From positions 5,456,001-5,520,000 of the forward strand of contig NC_134436.1 of NCBI RefSeq assembly GCF_030867145.1: 64,000 nucleotides of DNA, read 5' to 3'. Every line of letters starts with the position of its first letter. The first letter of the stretch is position 1. The DNA is from Opisthocomus hoazin. Taxonomy: Eukaryota; Chordata; Aves; Opisthocomiformes; Opisthocomidae. The notes beneath the pieces are model-generated. The model had not been told where the DNA came from. It did not search any database and saw nothing but the letters and a program-made list of their open reading frames with translations. Shown piece after piece: positions 10,001-25,000 of the stretch. The translations under genes and the position numbers were made by a program.

Positions 10001-13000
10001 AGGAGGACGAGGAGGAGGGCCACCTAACCTTTCCAGAGCAGGTTTATTAACTACAAAATGTACAGGACACAGCAGCAATGATTTGACATCCAAGATCTGA
10101 AGTTGCAGCGAGCAGATGCTACCAAATCCAGCCTCAATTTCCAATCTGAAGTATTTAAAGCTAGGAAATCATAAACCCGACAGTTACTCAATTATACCCA
10201 GCAAAGTAGATATTTTCCTGACTTCTGCTCCCATTTCTTAGCAGTGTGGAAACTAGATTCCTCACCAGGCATGAAATAAAATTTTTAAAGTGCTTGCTGA
10301 AGCACTCATCCATAAGATAAAAGTAACTTTTTCAGCTTTGCAATTGAAAGACTACGTAGGTACCGGCGACTGCAGTGCAGTTCCAAAAGCTGTTTTCTCG
10401 GACAGAAACGAAGGGCCATCCCTCGCTTTGCAGAGCTGAGCGGCGAGATGATTAATGAGCCAGTCTCACGCTGGATTTCACCACAAGAGCAGCCCTGCTG
10501 AGGGGCAGCCACAGTCCAAAGTGGGATCTGCAAGCCTAAGACAAAAAGGCTACGGGAAGCCTTTCACTACCGGCGCCAGTCCTGCGGTATCTGTAGAAAC
10601 GGCAGCGAGGATGGTGGCCAGCACTGCTTCTCCAGAGAGTAACGGGCCACCTCAGATCTACTGGCACGCTGGGGCTGTACGAGCACCGGTGAACAAAGCA
10701 GCTGGCACGCACCGAGCTCCACAAACCCTTGGCCCACCAGCCTCTCACGCTGCTGCTGAACAAACCCAGGGCGCGTGTGCCACGTTCCTGGCCTGGGCCC
10801 TGCACAGCTCACGACTGGGGCAGCGCTCGGGCAGGCTCCCAGCTCCAGGCGTCGCTGGCGGTGCTGCACGCAGCGCCCAAGGCAGCAGATTCTTCAGCCA
10901 GTCTGGATGAACTCATGATGGCAGAAGCCATTGCAATAGGGATGCCGGGCATACCGCGGTCCGACAGGTCCTGTTCCGGTGCCGGCAGGTGAGGACACCA
11001 CGCCGACAGCACGCACCTTTCTGACCGAAGCAGGGAGTTTAGAGCTGGGTGTCACGCACACGGAACACCCTGAGTTTCAAGGCTCACGTGCTTTACACTG
11101 CGTTGTGTCAAACGCAGCGTAGCTTAAGCCCTGAACTCCAGAGCACGTGTGAGCAGCTGTACCGCGCTGTGAGCTCCAGTGCACTGTTCTCCTCTGAAAT
11201 GGCCACTTTGTGCATCATCTCCTCATCTTCCCCCTGAGCATTCACAGGTCTCCTGGGCAAAACCAATTATCAGACTCGCAATGATTCTTCAGTTTTCTAC
11301 TCTAAGGCAGGCAGCGTTGTACCCAGCCCTATTTCACCTCTAACACTGCACCAGCAGATCAGGAATTCAGCTGGCGCTGAGCAGGGACAGGGCTAAAGGC
11401 AGACCCCGCAGTGATCTCCACCCTTTGTAACAGCTGTACCCCAGCCAGAAACTCACACATCTCCAGCATCCAGGGTCTTGGCACACAATTCCCGGTCACT
11501 AAATGCAGGCTTTCCAGCAGCCCACGCGCACATGTACAAAATCCAAATGCCTTTCCCCGGCCCCACAGCTTCGCTCGACGGCAAGCAGGGCGCAGCACCC
11601 CCGCCTCTCCCCTCCGGGCAGCGTGGTAGCGGCAGGGCTGCCCGACCAGCCCCTCCCGGGCACCGGCTGCCTCCAGACAAGCACCAACAACTCCACAGAA
11701 ACCACAGCGGCCGCAGTGATCTGCCGGTGTTGGACGTGCAAGGAGAGCGCTTGCTCTAAGCGGCATTCGCTTCTCTTCACCCAGCACCCGCTTGCTCTTC
11801 CCACTGAGCAGACCCTGCTGCGAGTCAGCGAGCTGCACAGCCTGCGAGAGCTCTTCTCCACTCACCCCTGCTCACAGCAAAATCCCATTTCATCTGCTAC
11901 CCTGATCCTGTACAACGGACCATCAAATGAAGATTCATAATGGACACGGCATGCTTGGAAGAATAACCTTAAATGTGGCACCAATTTACCACTTAATGCT
12001 TCACTCAAGCTCAGATTTATTGCTTATGGCCACACAGCCTCTCCTCTCCTTCCAGAGCAAGGTAAAAATCTCCTCTTGGGTGTCAGCGGTAGGGCCTGAG
12101 CCCTAATTCTCATTGCAGACCTTCTCTCCTTAGCTACAGCTCGAGCTGTGCAAGATGGAAGCAGGAGCCAAGGTTTCCCCATATATAAAAGGCACGACAG
12201 GAGACTGCACCAGAACAGCCCGCCGTGTTGCACAAGCAGTGCTGTGCAAACAGGGGGTCACACTCACACGGGGCATCTGCTTCCCACAGCTGATCTCCCA
12301 TGGCAGACAATGAGCTCTGAAAGGAAGGTGGGTGCAGCTAATCAATGCATCTGCTTTTTTCCAGGGCCAGAACAAGTGGGGTTTTGAAGCCAGCGTGGTG
12401 TTCCGGCACAGCAGAGCCAAAGCAGCTGTACTGTACGCTGCACGTAGAGGTGTCTGCGCGTGGCAGGCTGCTGAGCCACGAGCTACGGCAGCACACGCAC
12501 ACACACACGGCACTACAGCGGGAGCTCTGGCAAGCTGGGACAAGCACATCAGGCTGGGGAACACGGGCTACAGGGACTGGGATGGCTTTATGGGCACCTG
12601 AGTGTCCATAAACTACCAGAAATCACCTTCTTGGTCCCCAGGAAGGTAACGCAACGCCCAAAGAATCTGCAGCTCTTACACAGGCATGTTGCTTCCATCA
12701 GTGAAGTGAAAACCGTGAATAACGAAGCAGCAAAGCTTGCAGGTTAATTTTTTAAGCTAATCGATATTAGTCAGGAGTACACGATGTTTTAGAGAAAGTC
12801 CACAAATAGCGTCGGCCAAAGAGCTAATGAAAAGCTGAAATTACCATTTTGGAAAAAGCTCTCCATCTCCCAAACAGCTCATCTAACAAAGCGAACGAGC
12901 AGCACAGCGGCAGATTGAATTGAATGTTGACAAATGCACAATACGGCACGTCAGAAGGACCGCTAAACAATTCCAGGTACTTTATGGGTTGTGAGTTTAT

Positions 13001-16000
13001 GGAAACCGTTTAAGGAAAGACACTCTTCAAGGGAAGAGGCTGCCGCATGTTTACCAATGGCTGAAGGAGGCAGCAAAACATCAGTGGGGGAAACAGTGGA
13101 ACAGGAAATATTATTCAGTTGTATATATCAATATGACGCGAGTTGGAAAACCAGATCCTGTACTGTGTGTGCTATTTCTACGAGCAGAATCGAGAATTCA
13201 GTTCAAAGACAGATGATGTTTAAATAGAGATGTAACGCAAGATAAAAAAGAACACCAACAAAAGGCACTGCGGGTGCCTGTATGAGCCCTGTCCTTTCCT
13301 ACGCAGGAACACTCAGATAAAAACCACCAAAAAAACCAAAAGGCAACAATTTCAACACTGATTAAGAAAGATTACATTACTGTATTAACCTACACCGGCC
13401 ACAGCCACAAAACCCCCCGCCTGCAGCGCTAGCTTGGGAGGATTCCCACAACAGGGTCACAGCGGATCGCTGCACTGCAGACAGAAACCCGTGTGTCGGG
13501 GGACACCCTCGCCTCCCCAAACCCCCAGAACAAGATGCTGCCACAGACTCAGGGGTGGTTGTTAGCAAAAGTGAAGCTGGCTGCTCCTCGCCAAACCCAG
13601 GATCCATCCCGGACAGTGCAAACATGCACACACGTTTGCTTCCTCCCACCGCAGCTGAGCCTGCGGAGAAGCAGAATCACCTTTTTCTCCCTTTTTACAA
13701 AGAAAAGGGGCAGGGAAAGACAGAAGAGCTCTCCCGTGGTGTGTGCTGATTACGACAAGCACACAACCCCCATCCCCACACGTCTGGTAGGTGTAAGCGA
13801 GCAGCCGCAGAGGCTTTCCTTCCTCCCACTCCATCTCCAGTTTGGGGTGTGAACACTGCTGTGCCAACAATTTGCAATAAAATGCCCCCGCCAGCGCTAC
13901 CTAACAGCTGGGCTCGGCACCGTTTGGTCAGAGAAGCTGCAAGCAGGCGTTGGGGGAAGCGGCTGCGGCGGCAGGACAGGCACGTGGCCCTGCATGCCCG
14001 CAGCTGCCAGCCAGGACAGCCATCAGCCCGCTCCCGGAGCCACCCCCGGACCAGCCTGCCAGCGCAGGGACCAGTCTTGACAGCAAGAGCGCTTTACTGG
14101 AAAAAAATAATATGGAGAATCACTGTCTTGCTGCAAACCATTTTCATTTGTGTCGCACTCGTAACGTCTTCATATTCCCCCATTCAAAACAAGCGGACTG
14201 CCGCTCTGAGTGAAGGATGGAACACCTTTGGGAAAATTTGCCGGCTGATGGCTAGACGCTTTTCAACAGACGTGAAATACCTTGGATAATAGCTTTTATG
14301 GTTTCAAAGGAAATGTGCTGTAAAACTGTCTGACGGCAGGAGTTAGGAGTTCCTGACACACTAACACGAGGGGTCATGATTCACCCGGTGTCACATGGCG
14401 AACAGGACATAAAAACCCATCCATTTGTTAAAAGCCCATATTAGGCACAGGAAGGCATTAGTGCTCCGCTGAAATGGCTGCATTGTACGTCCTCTGTAAC
14501 TGTCAGACACTTCTACACTAACAGATCACTACAAGCTTCTAAAGAGTATGTAAGCATAGCTAATGAAATATGCAAGCTGAAAGTATTAGCAGAGTACAGA
14601 GTTGGGAGAAAAAAGCGCTATATTCTTGTCAAAATGACTAACTGTACAGTCCTGCTCATATTTATCTTCAAACATGTGCTTAATCTTTTACATTTTTAAG
14701 CACCTTACTTCTACTAAAAGGAGCCATTTAGTTTTCTTCTATATTTTGAAATGGCTCAGTGCAGAAAACCGTACACCAAGTTTACATAGAACATGTGAAT
14801 TAAAGAAAAAAAAAAAAAAGGCATTGTAAACCTTCAGCCCAAGATCCCCTGAGATCGATAACACAAACTGCTCCTTGCTTCATTTACCTACGGCTGCAGT
14901 GCACCTGATTCTTCCAGAAATACGGCTGTCAAGATGCTATAGCACGGAGACCCACTTTAAAAAGCACTTTTCAACTTTTATCTCCCCATCGAACATTTCT
15001 CACTGCATCATTAATAAATTAGTGTGAAGACAACATCCTCTGGATGCAACGTTTAAAGAGAGATCTGCATTACAAAGATTTACTTCCAGAGTGACACGGT
15101 TTTATGTAAAACCTTACACTATGAATTTACGTTCAGAGGACTGAAAAGCAAGCGACAGCTGTACAAAACAAAATTGAGGCCATGATCTCAGACTTAACCT
15201 ACCTGCATTTCAGGGTCTCTCCTGAAGGCAGAGTATTATTACTCATGCTGACGTTTCTCTGCAATCTGGGTGTGGACCAAGACCAAAGGTGCTTTTGCTT
15301 GGTCCAAGCCAGTTTCTGAAGTGGCTCTGGACAGGCAGATCCATTGCATAAAACCCAGAGCTGGCCCGTGCTCATTCAATCCTCTAGAATTCTTTTCAAC
15401 TCCCTTTGTACATACAGCACAACAGCATGCACAACAGCCTGGGACAGCGTAGAAAATGCCCGGGTCACTATGTGCCTTGCTCAAAGTCTTCATCAACTCT
15501 GACTAGACAACGAAGAAAACGCTAGAGAGTTTTGGCAATCTCACCATTGAGTCTCTGGGGCATTTGAAAATTGTTAATATTAAAAAGCTGCCTCAAAAAT
15601 AATATTAAAGGTTGAGCAACAGGCCACGTGCAGTAATTATGGCATTGCCTACGCAGTCTCATCATTGGTTTGGAGAGCATTGGGCATATTCTGAGCATGA
15701 CAGAAGCAACACGAGTCCAAGTTTCAGTCCTGTTCGGTTAAAGAATCTGGCCTAGATACTATGAGACACGAAGCAGTGCTGGCATATTGCTACCTTAAAA
15801 TGGCAGGTGCTTGATTTAAGCCAAGGAGTTGATAGTGTTACCGCTGGACATATTTAGCTGCTTACACTCTGCTGAGGGTGGCAGGAGAGCAGCTGCAAAG
15901 AAAAGGCTACAATTTTCCAGCAGCAAATCCGGAAAACCAGTTTTGAAAACCCCCAAACCTCAAAACTAAACACATTTTCTTCTGTTCATCATGTCTGCTG

Positions 16001-19000
16001 TACTAAAAGATCTCCTATTGCTCATTTGTGCTGGAGGCTTACAAGAATGAATTGTGACTTACATGGTCAGCAATAGTCCGTCCCAGCTTGTCCATCCTTG
16101 ACCCAGCCTCTGCAATCTTCTTGGCTGCACTAATCACATCTGACGTATTTTTCAGTGGACCTTTACCTCTGCACAACAGAATGGAGTCTACCTTTTAGCA
16201 CCAGAAAACCCGAAGAGCAAACTATATGCTGCTTTACTCCTCCTGTTCCATGCAGTACTGGAAGTGATTCCTCACCCCAACTGCATGAATAAGGTTGCAC
16301 AGAAACAGGCAGGTGTAACCATTACAGCACCTTCATTTTCAAGGCAATTTCCCCCTTCCAGCCCCACCCCCCCCCATATTTATTAAACCTAGGAATAAAA
16401 ACATCTTAACATCTTAGATTTTACTCTTTTAAGCAATAATGATGATAAGAGATAATGTTTTAGAAGACAGATTTGCAATTTTTATGGAATGCAACATCAA
16501 GTTTTAAAAAACAGTGTTGTATAAAATCTGGTAAATGAATTTCAAAAGGCATCAAAACCCCTGTCTTTCTTTTGCAAATAACTGTACTAGGAACTATTTC
16601 TGCAGTATAGCAATATCAAGAAGCCCATAGAATTTAATGTTCTAAGGAACTGAGCAAATATATATATATATTCCTTGGGACAAAAATCACCCTTAATAAA
16701 GACAGACAGGCAGGCAGGCAATAACGGCTGTGTATCTATAGATCAATTTAAACAGTTATTACCACCCAGTCACTGCACAGTAATGCATCTCCCAAGTTAA
16801 CACGCAGGCTTTAATAGGGTAACATTTAAAGGAAATTATAAGAAGAAAGACTCTTAAGAGTACTTGCAAAATATTTCATTGAAAGCTCAGCATCCCAGCC
16901 AGTTCTGAGAGAAGGTGGTGTGTGTACAAATTAAAAAGACTCACCTGGTGAAGTCTGTCATTTCCATCATAATCATACACATTTGTTTTGCCAGAACAAT
17001 TATATCATTACCGCTGTCATCCCATTTTGATACTTCAGCATCCAATTTACTCTTTTCTTCCTGGAAGCTTGCGACTTGCTCAGCAATCTTAGCTTTTTGC
17101 TCTTGAGGGAGCTGAGCCATGATAGCCTGAAAGAGAGAGTTTTCTCACATTGCATTATGCCACCGCTTGTAGAAGGCTTTTTGGAACATTCCACTAATAA
17201 CCAATTTAAGTCGTGTAGATGGGGGATAAAACTTTAATAGCCTTCCTCTACCTAGAGTCTTTACAGAACCGTTTTGTTCCATTTTGAACCAAAGTTTACG
17301 GTCTTTCTTAAGAAAGAGTGCCCAGAAAGACAAGTTGACATCTGAAACACGGGCATTTGCATGATAAAACTGTTAGACACGGAACAAGTTTGCCAGATAT
17401 TACCATCCGTCAAAGAAAATCCGCATGAAGAGGAGGGACTCGCCTTTTCTACAAAATTGAAGAGTTTTAAAAGGAAATTCTACTTGGGTATCTTTCAGTG
17501 TTGCAATGCACAGAAGAAATACTCTTTCATGCAAAAAGCTAGATGTACTATTTTGAAACATGCATACTGAGGAAAGAGTAAGTGAAAATAAAGAGTATGA
17601 GCCTACTCCTGAATAAAATCTATTAGGCTATATTTACAGCCCATATGAGACTCAGTGCCCTTGCCTTCATAAATAGTAGGAGCATTCATGCCTCCAGGAG
17701 CAGGTCGAAAGGAGTCCTCAGTACAAAAAAGCCTCTGGCAGCAGCCATGCTAATGTCTGCATTTAAATAAAAGGGAAGAGAGGGATACAGGAATAGAGAG
17801 TGTCTGCACCAGGCATAAAAAATACTCTCAGTATAATTCCAAAGCCAACGTGGCAGAAGTTTGATAAATAAGGCCTAGCTACTTCTTGCCTGGTTTCAGG
17901 CTAGAAGAGTGTTCACAAGAAGTCTTTCATGGCACTTTCCCAAGAGCGTAAATTGTTATCGATCCAGAAGGGGTCATGTCAGATAAAAACACTAGGTAAG
18001 GCCTGTTTTTTCTTTAATGTACTGTTTTAAGTTTTCACCTATTCATGATTATATATTGCCTATCAATGCTTTCATTTTTAGCAGCCATAGGAAATGCAGT
18101 TTTTTAAACGATTTCATTTTTGAGCTCCTCTCAACATTGTCTTGATGAAACGCTCAGTGGCCAAATGCACACCAACACGCGCATGAGAAGCCATTTTGTA
18201 AAAAATGCCTGAACTACAGAGTCCTCTATTTCTTGCCCACAAACTTCCTATTTGCCCATTGAAGATGACATTAGTACAATTCGCCCTGTATCTCCCTGCA
18301 CGAGCCCACCTAATTAAACAGCAGTGCCTACAATGCCTGCGATGTCAAAGTATAAAGTAGTTCATCGGTATTGAAAGGATTTTGATCTTTCAGAACATCC
18401 AAAATAAAATACAGACATTTCTGATGTCCATCAGACCACCACATGCTGCATTTCACTTAACGTCCTTTTCAGAAGAAAACTGGAAACAAAATAATGCCAG
18501 TTTTCTGGTCCAACGTTTTCACCACCATCCCCCCAAAATTTAACCTGGATTTTCAAAGCGAGCTGAACTGTTTCTTGAAGAAAGGTCAGAGTTTCATAAT
18601 GCTCAGATTTCGTCCTTACCCTCGCACTTTGTCCAGCAATGAGCTGGTCATCTTCAGTCTGAATACTTGTTCTGCTTCGGACATCAAAATCCTCAGTCTC
18701 AAAGTCAGAATCATCCAACTCTTCAGGAGTCTGAGGAAAGAGTAATTCAGAGTCAAACAAAAGATTTAATGGCTCTACAAATCAACAAGAATATTGTTTT
18801 TCAGGCAGAGAGAATGGAAATAAGTGAAGGTAAAAATTATTCCATGTTTTCAACAAAAAGGGACTGTATCCAGCTTGTGAACACATCTGATTATATATGC
18901 TTGTCTGCTCACGTTAAACACCACAGGGATCCCCAAAATTACATACCGGTAACTAAACATCTGAGATTTGTCAGGACACAAATGCACTCAGGATGTGAAA

Positions 19001-22000
19001 CGCAGAAAAAAAGTTTTTGCAAAACGAACAGTATTTTTGCGAGTTGGTTAAATGTAAAAGCTCCACTTGAGATTCTGAAGCTAGAATTGCACACAGCTTT
19101 AAGGACTGGTTCAAAACCACAGACATCGTCTTTAGCACAATTATGAATCAAAGCATCGACTAAATTAACAACAGATAAAATACATCGAAATTTATTCTTA
19201 TCCCCCAGGAAAAGCTGAAAATTTTTAGCTAGTAAGGGCCAGCTTTTATGCTGTAGGCTAAACACATCTGACCTAGTTCTGCTTGCCTAGGATTTATTTT
19301 TGCTACTGCCAGTCTATAGCTGGCAAACTTTTTATAAAGCTTATCAAGTTTAAACAGCATGTTTGTCAAAATACTACATCTTTGCCTAGAGTGGCACTTC
19401 ATGACAATTTTGCAGAGATGCATCAACAAAGAACCTCACTGATAAACGCAACAAATTGTGATTAACAGATAAGATGCAAATAAAGTCCCCCTTCTTCAGA
19501 TTTCTTTTGCATGATTTGAATCTTACAAGCTTGTTTTCCAATACAGACATCTTGCGATACACTTAAAATAAAGACGGAGACACAAAATAGTTGCCAAAAA
19601 AGCAAAGACAGTTATGTTGACAATCAAGACCTAGGGTATTTCAGCACCATCTCCTCTCTGTGCCTTGAAGAACAGACTATATCCACAAAATCAGCGTAAG
19701 GACATACACTAATAAGTAGCTCAGTGTATCAATATTTTAAAAATTAGGAAAAAAAAAAAAAAGAGAAAACTCTTCTGCTGCATCTTTAGAAACCGTTCAG
19801 GATTCTCAGACCCACTTCTCTGCCCATCCATTCTATGGCCCAAACAGTCTGGGGCATATGAAGTGTAATTCTGCATTTCAACCTGTCATCAAGGGCAATA
19901 ACTCCTCTGGGGGTGATGAGAGATTGCCTGGGGATCAGGGAGAAAAGGGCTTTACTTCACTAACCCACAGACACAGCAAGATTTTCGTTTTGAAAATACA
20001 CTGCATAGACACAAAAGGTAGGTGTTCGAGTGACTTTTCCTTCTGGTTCCTGTAGAGAACAAGTGCCACTGGACAAAGCTTCAAGTGAAACAGCTCGTGT
20101 TCCCAGCCGAGCTTAGGAGCATCCCCCAGACAGCGGGGTTAGTCCCGTGGTCCAGCGTGAGACAAAGCCCTGGAGAAGCGGTGGCCTGGCATCTCCATTT
20201 GGATGACTCTCTCCTCCTAAATACACTCTAGACCTTACAGCCCTTTGGAGAACACATACTAACATTTTAACTTTTTTTATAGGTCGCTGATGTGTCACCA
20301 GTGAGCTGCCGTTAGCTACTGGCAGCTGCAATAAAGCCGTGGCACCCTGACATTACAGACGCGGCGCAAGGGGAAACGTCAGGACTCCTGGCATCGCCAG
20401 CTCGGCTAATTACTGACGACGTGGAATTGGCACTCATGCTGTCCTGTCCCGAATAACAAGGACTTTAGCAGGGGGTGAATCAAATTAGTTTGTCTGCATA
20501 GCAGGAAAGCACTGATATCTTCATCTAACATTGGCTGTCTATAAATCCTAAGGTTAAGTTTGAAAAAAACTGTATGGAGAGCACATATGTGCTTGTCAGC
20601 TTTCCTCCTGATTTTCCATCTGATTCTTTGCTTTAAGTAGCAAGCATGGAAGATACTATTGCAATGGTTACTATAATCACATATATTCTGGGGCTGTATG
20701 CCCTCAATTTACTTATTACCAAAAAGCATCTGCCATGGTTACCGTTCTGAAAGATGAAGACAGTTTCTCTGCAAGGCATTTATGTCTGCGTCAGAGGGGT
20801 ACATGGGAAAAAGAAAAAAAGGAATGTAACCCCCACATTTGTTTTTGCTGTGTCTGGCTCCTGCCCATTTTTACCACGCTGAGATTCAAGAACTATGCCC
20901 ACAGGTCAGCCTCAACCAGAACTTTCTTTTCTGCATCCCTTCAATCAACTGCAAGAGCCCTTCTGCATCTTCCCCGCACGCCTCCTACCAGTCTAATGCT
21001 GCCTGATCTACCAGAAATTAGGACTTCCAAGTCACACTCACCACACCCAAAACACGCAAGCACAGAAGAGACAAAGCCTCTGTGAACGGGTCCCTGTTTA
21101 CCAAGATTAGCCAATTAACGAATTACATGCTCTACGAACTACAGACTGAACTCATCTAAACCTGCTTTTGACTAACTAGCATTAATTCTCAAAATTTACT
21201 TAATAAAGAGCCATCAGGTTTCATTTCTAATCTCTCAAACCATCAAAAAGCATCTATAGTAAAGAATCCACTTGCTGTTTCTAAATCAAAGGTCACTGAT
21301 TTTTAGCACATTAACAACCAAGGCGCTAACATGATATTACAAAAGATGCGTGAAGGGTATTTACCATCACAACTCTGGCTACCACTGATGCTCAGATCTG
21401 TCTAATGAGTTTGAATCAAAACGTACTTCTGAAGTACTTCACAGAGTGATAAGCAGTTTTTAAGACTCAGAATGTTAATATGAGCTGAACGAAAACCTTA
21501 CGCTGTCTGCTCTCAATAAAACTGATGCAAGTCAGTTCAATAAGGGTAGGGGAAGACAAGCAGAAAAACAGAACGCTCTTTAAGTAAGTTATACTCACCC
21601 GGATCATCAGTACAGCTTTTCTGATATCTCGTATTCCATCATACACCAGTCGTGAAGCATCGATAAATTCATTCTCATCCATTGGCTGAGCAGGGTCTGA
21701 ACTCAGTGCTTCCACAGCGGCTTCTACTTGCTCAGTAAACCGCGGCATAACTGCATTAGGAACACAAAGGAACAGTCAGCCCCCACCCCAGGGCCATTTT
21801 CTGCTACACACTCCTGTGAAAGACATGCGTGTGCTTCGTTGTTAACTATGGCTGGGAACTCTGCATGGTTCCATTTCAATTCAAAACATTTGTTATAGAA
21901 GGACACCAATACTGTAGCCCCAGTCTCAGTCCTCTTCACTTTCTGTTTACTCTGTTATTTTTTTATTCTCCTTAAAGACAGTGAAAAGTTATCACATCCT

Positions 22001-25000
22001 TCTACTGGACAAGGAGAAAACACCTGCGGAAGCAGTTAGAAATTACACGATAAAATACTAAGCATTTGTTTAATGTTTCCTGCAGATGCACATAATTTTG
22101 GGGAAAATCCCCCCCCAAATATTACCACTACGAAGCTCAAGTTTAACAAGGCACTACAAGAGGGCAGGTTGCGCTGCTGTACTTCAGTGACTCACTGCAC
22201 CCCAGGAAGAACATCACAGAACCATTTACAGTCTGTTCGCTTCTTCAGTGTCACTCTTGATTCTTCATCAAAGTTGTAATTAAAGCAAAACCAACACCTA
22301 ATGGTTGGCAGAGCACTCACTGAAGCAACCAGAACCATTCCTTACCCTATATGGATGTTACCAGGTAGTTCACAGGAAACACCCTAATTTATCATTTAGG
22401 GTGGGGGGCTATGACCTACAATGTTTGCTTAACAATTATAAAGATACTTTACAATATTTATCCTAAAGTACCCAAAACATATTCTGCTGGGCCAACGTGG
22501 CAGAAATCTTTCCGGATCCTGAACACTTGCAGAGCCTGGTACAATACCACAAGACGATCAGCCTAACTTTCCAGCCCTGACTCACAATTTGGGACTCATT
22601 CCCTGGTGTTTAGCTCTCTGCAGCTCAGACAGTGACAGCAAGCACATTCAAGGAGACCTTGTGCACTGCTGAGTTTTAAGCCAGTCAACACAGCAAAATT
22701 ACATTTCTCATTTTGCAACAGCTCTGCAAATAATTCCCACTAATTTTCATTATAGTATGTAAATGGAATCTTTAATGGATTTCACAGGTACATTAGTACC
22801 TGGTCGCTTGTAAGGCTGTAAACAAGACGAATTCAGGGATCTTGGGAGTAACCGACTCTTACCTGTGTTGGACAGTAACTTTGTCGCTTCCAGCACCTTC
22901 TCAGTGTAGACTCCAGGTTCGTAGTTATCCATTTCAGAAGTGACAACATGAATGACTCTAGCAGCACGTCCTCGAATCGCACCAGCTGTGCGGTCTAAAC
23001 CATCAACATCTTTTTCTTGGAGAGCAATGACACATTTGTTTACATCTTCTAAAATATGATTCTCTGGTGGTAAAAGAAGGAGAATTTAGATGGTAATATC
23101 TTCTTTTCTCTTGCCGTCATCAGCATTGCAATTTCTCAGTTTGTGACTTGCTCTATAAAACCTCCAGTGAGATGCTGTGAAGTATTAATTTTTAAGCTTG
23201 CTATGACCAGTAAACAGCTGCCCTTCCAAACCAGGTGTCAAAAAAACCCCAGTCCTTCCACCTACTGGCATCCACACTTCTTGCCCCTGTTTGTACTCGA
23301 TTTCACCAACAGAAGAGCTGAGTTCAGCTGAATTCTCCCCCAGTGTGTTTTTTTCCATATTCCTCCCCTGGACTGCCAAAGCCCTTACTCCAAATACCCG
23401 CAAGCCACTCCCCCATCATTCCCATTCGTGCGTGGGGTGAGGAGGCACCCTCCCCAGGGCCACACCTAATCCACCCCACGCTCTAATAGACTGGGGCACT
23501 TGTTGCACGTTTCTAGCTTCCTACATAGTGTTTTCCTACAACCACACACATACCATCAGAGAACATTAAACTGTTAGCCCTCCATTCGAATTTAAGACAC
23601 ATAACATATGCCGTGATTTATGCAGAAAGTGTTCCAGTGACAAGAGTACTCATTGCCTCTTTAGAACAGAAAATAAAGCCAAGACCTCTGTTTGCAATTT
23701 AATTTTATAATATATGTTCTCTTTTTTATACAGAGGTATTTTCCCCCATTTATCAAGTTGAAGAGGCCCAAAATGAGTAAAAAAGCCTAAGAGTTTTCTT
23801 AAGATGCCTAAAGAGGTTGGGATCCTCATCTGGGGAAACCTACCCAAAAGGTCTTCCAAACTCTACTAGAGACCTCTTTACTATACCAGTACCAAAGCTC
23901 TGACATTGTCATCCAACATCGGCATTTGGGCTGCTTGGTAAGAAACCAGCTTGGAAACATTTCTGCTCTGTCCTTAAAATGCTTTCCAGCATTACTTACC
24001 ATTGACTTAATCATGCTGCACTGCCAATCCGTGCCACTGAAGTGGCTTTTATTCCCTATGCAGGTAGTAAAGGAGCCATTTTGCAAGAGTTGGTAGAGAC
24101 GAGAAGCACACAGAGTTGACTGATAGAGGATCTGTATAAACTGGCTGAAAGGATGGCTGCTGGAAGAGTTCCACTGAATTTATATAAAATTAACAGAGCC
24201 AGGTGCAACAGTGCAAGACTTCTGTAAGCAACCTGGACGAAAAATACACTTGTGCAATACCTCTGAAGCAACTCAGCCTGAACAAGTTCAGCTGAGGGCA
24301 GAATGTGGCCCTAAGAGAGAGACGCGCAGGTTCATTAGTGATTTGACAAGTCGGTGAGCAGGCAGCCAAGGTGCAAGAGCTGCAGCAGAGAGCACGCAGA
24401 CTTTCAGTATTTAAGGCAAGAGACAGACATCCCTGCAAGTTGCAACCGTAAAACAAAAAGCATCAGCATCAGGCCAAAACACAGACTGCTTATTGCTTGA
24501 ATTCTTTAACGAATAAATTTAGCCACAGACCATTTAAAAGACTCTTTGAATTATACGAACTCTAATAAAAGGTATGGACAAAATGAGGATGAATATTTAA
24601 ATGCCTGCTGATCACTAAATGTCTTTCGCAGATGCAAAGTGGCCAGACAAACCCTTCTGCGGAGAGCTAACCCCCCACGGGGCAGTCTGCAAGGGGCCCC
24701 GAGGAAGTACGGGGCTGTCAGGTGCATTCCCTCTGCTTATACTCTCCAGCTGCATGATAACAAATCAGATTTGACACTGTGCTGTGTGCTTGCATATAGA
24801 CACACTGCTACCTGTCCTACAGGCACACAGACCACAAGTGTCTGGCACAAAATGCCATCTGCTGAGGCTTGGGTGGCAGAGCCCAAGAAACGCTGACGCA
24901 CCTTCGGGTGCGTGGTGATGCCGTCCTGCATCAACGCTTACAGCCTTCCTGCTGCTGAGCAGGAGAAACACCTCACAGCGACAGAACATAGCACAGACTG

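Noticed and set aside
11359..11940. Frames of 120-168 codons in CTNNA1 intron 16
   Set aside because: No similarity recognised, both strands open together, and no sign of coding-type sequence.
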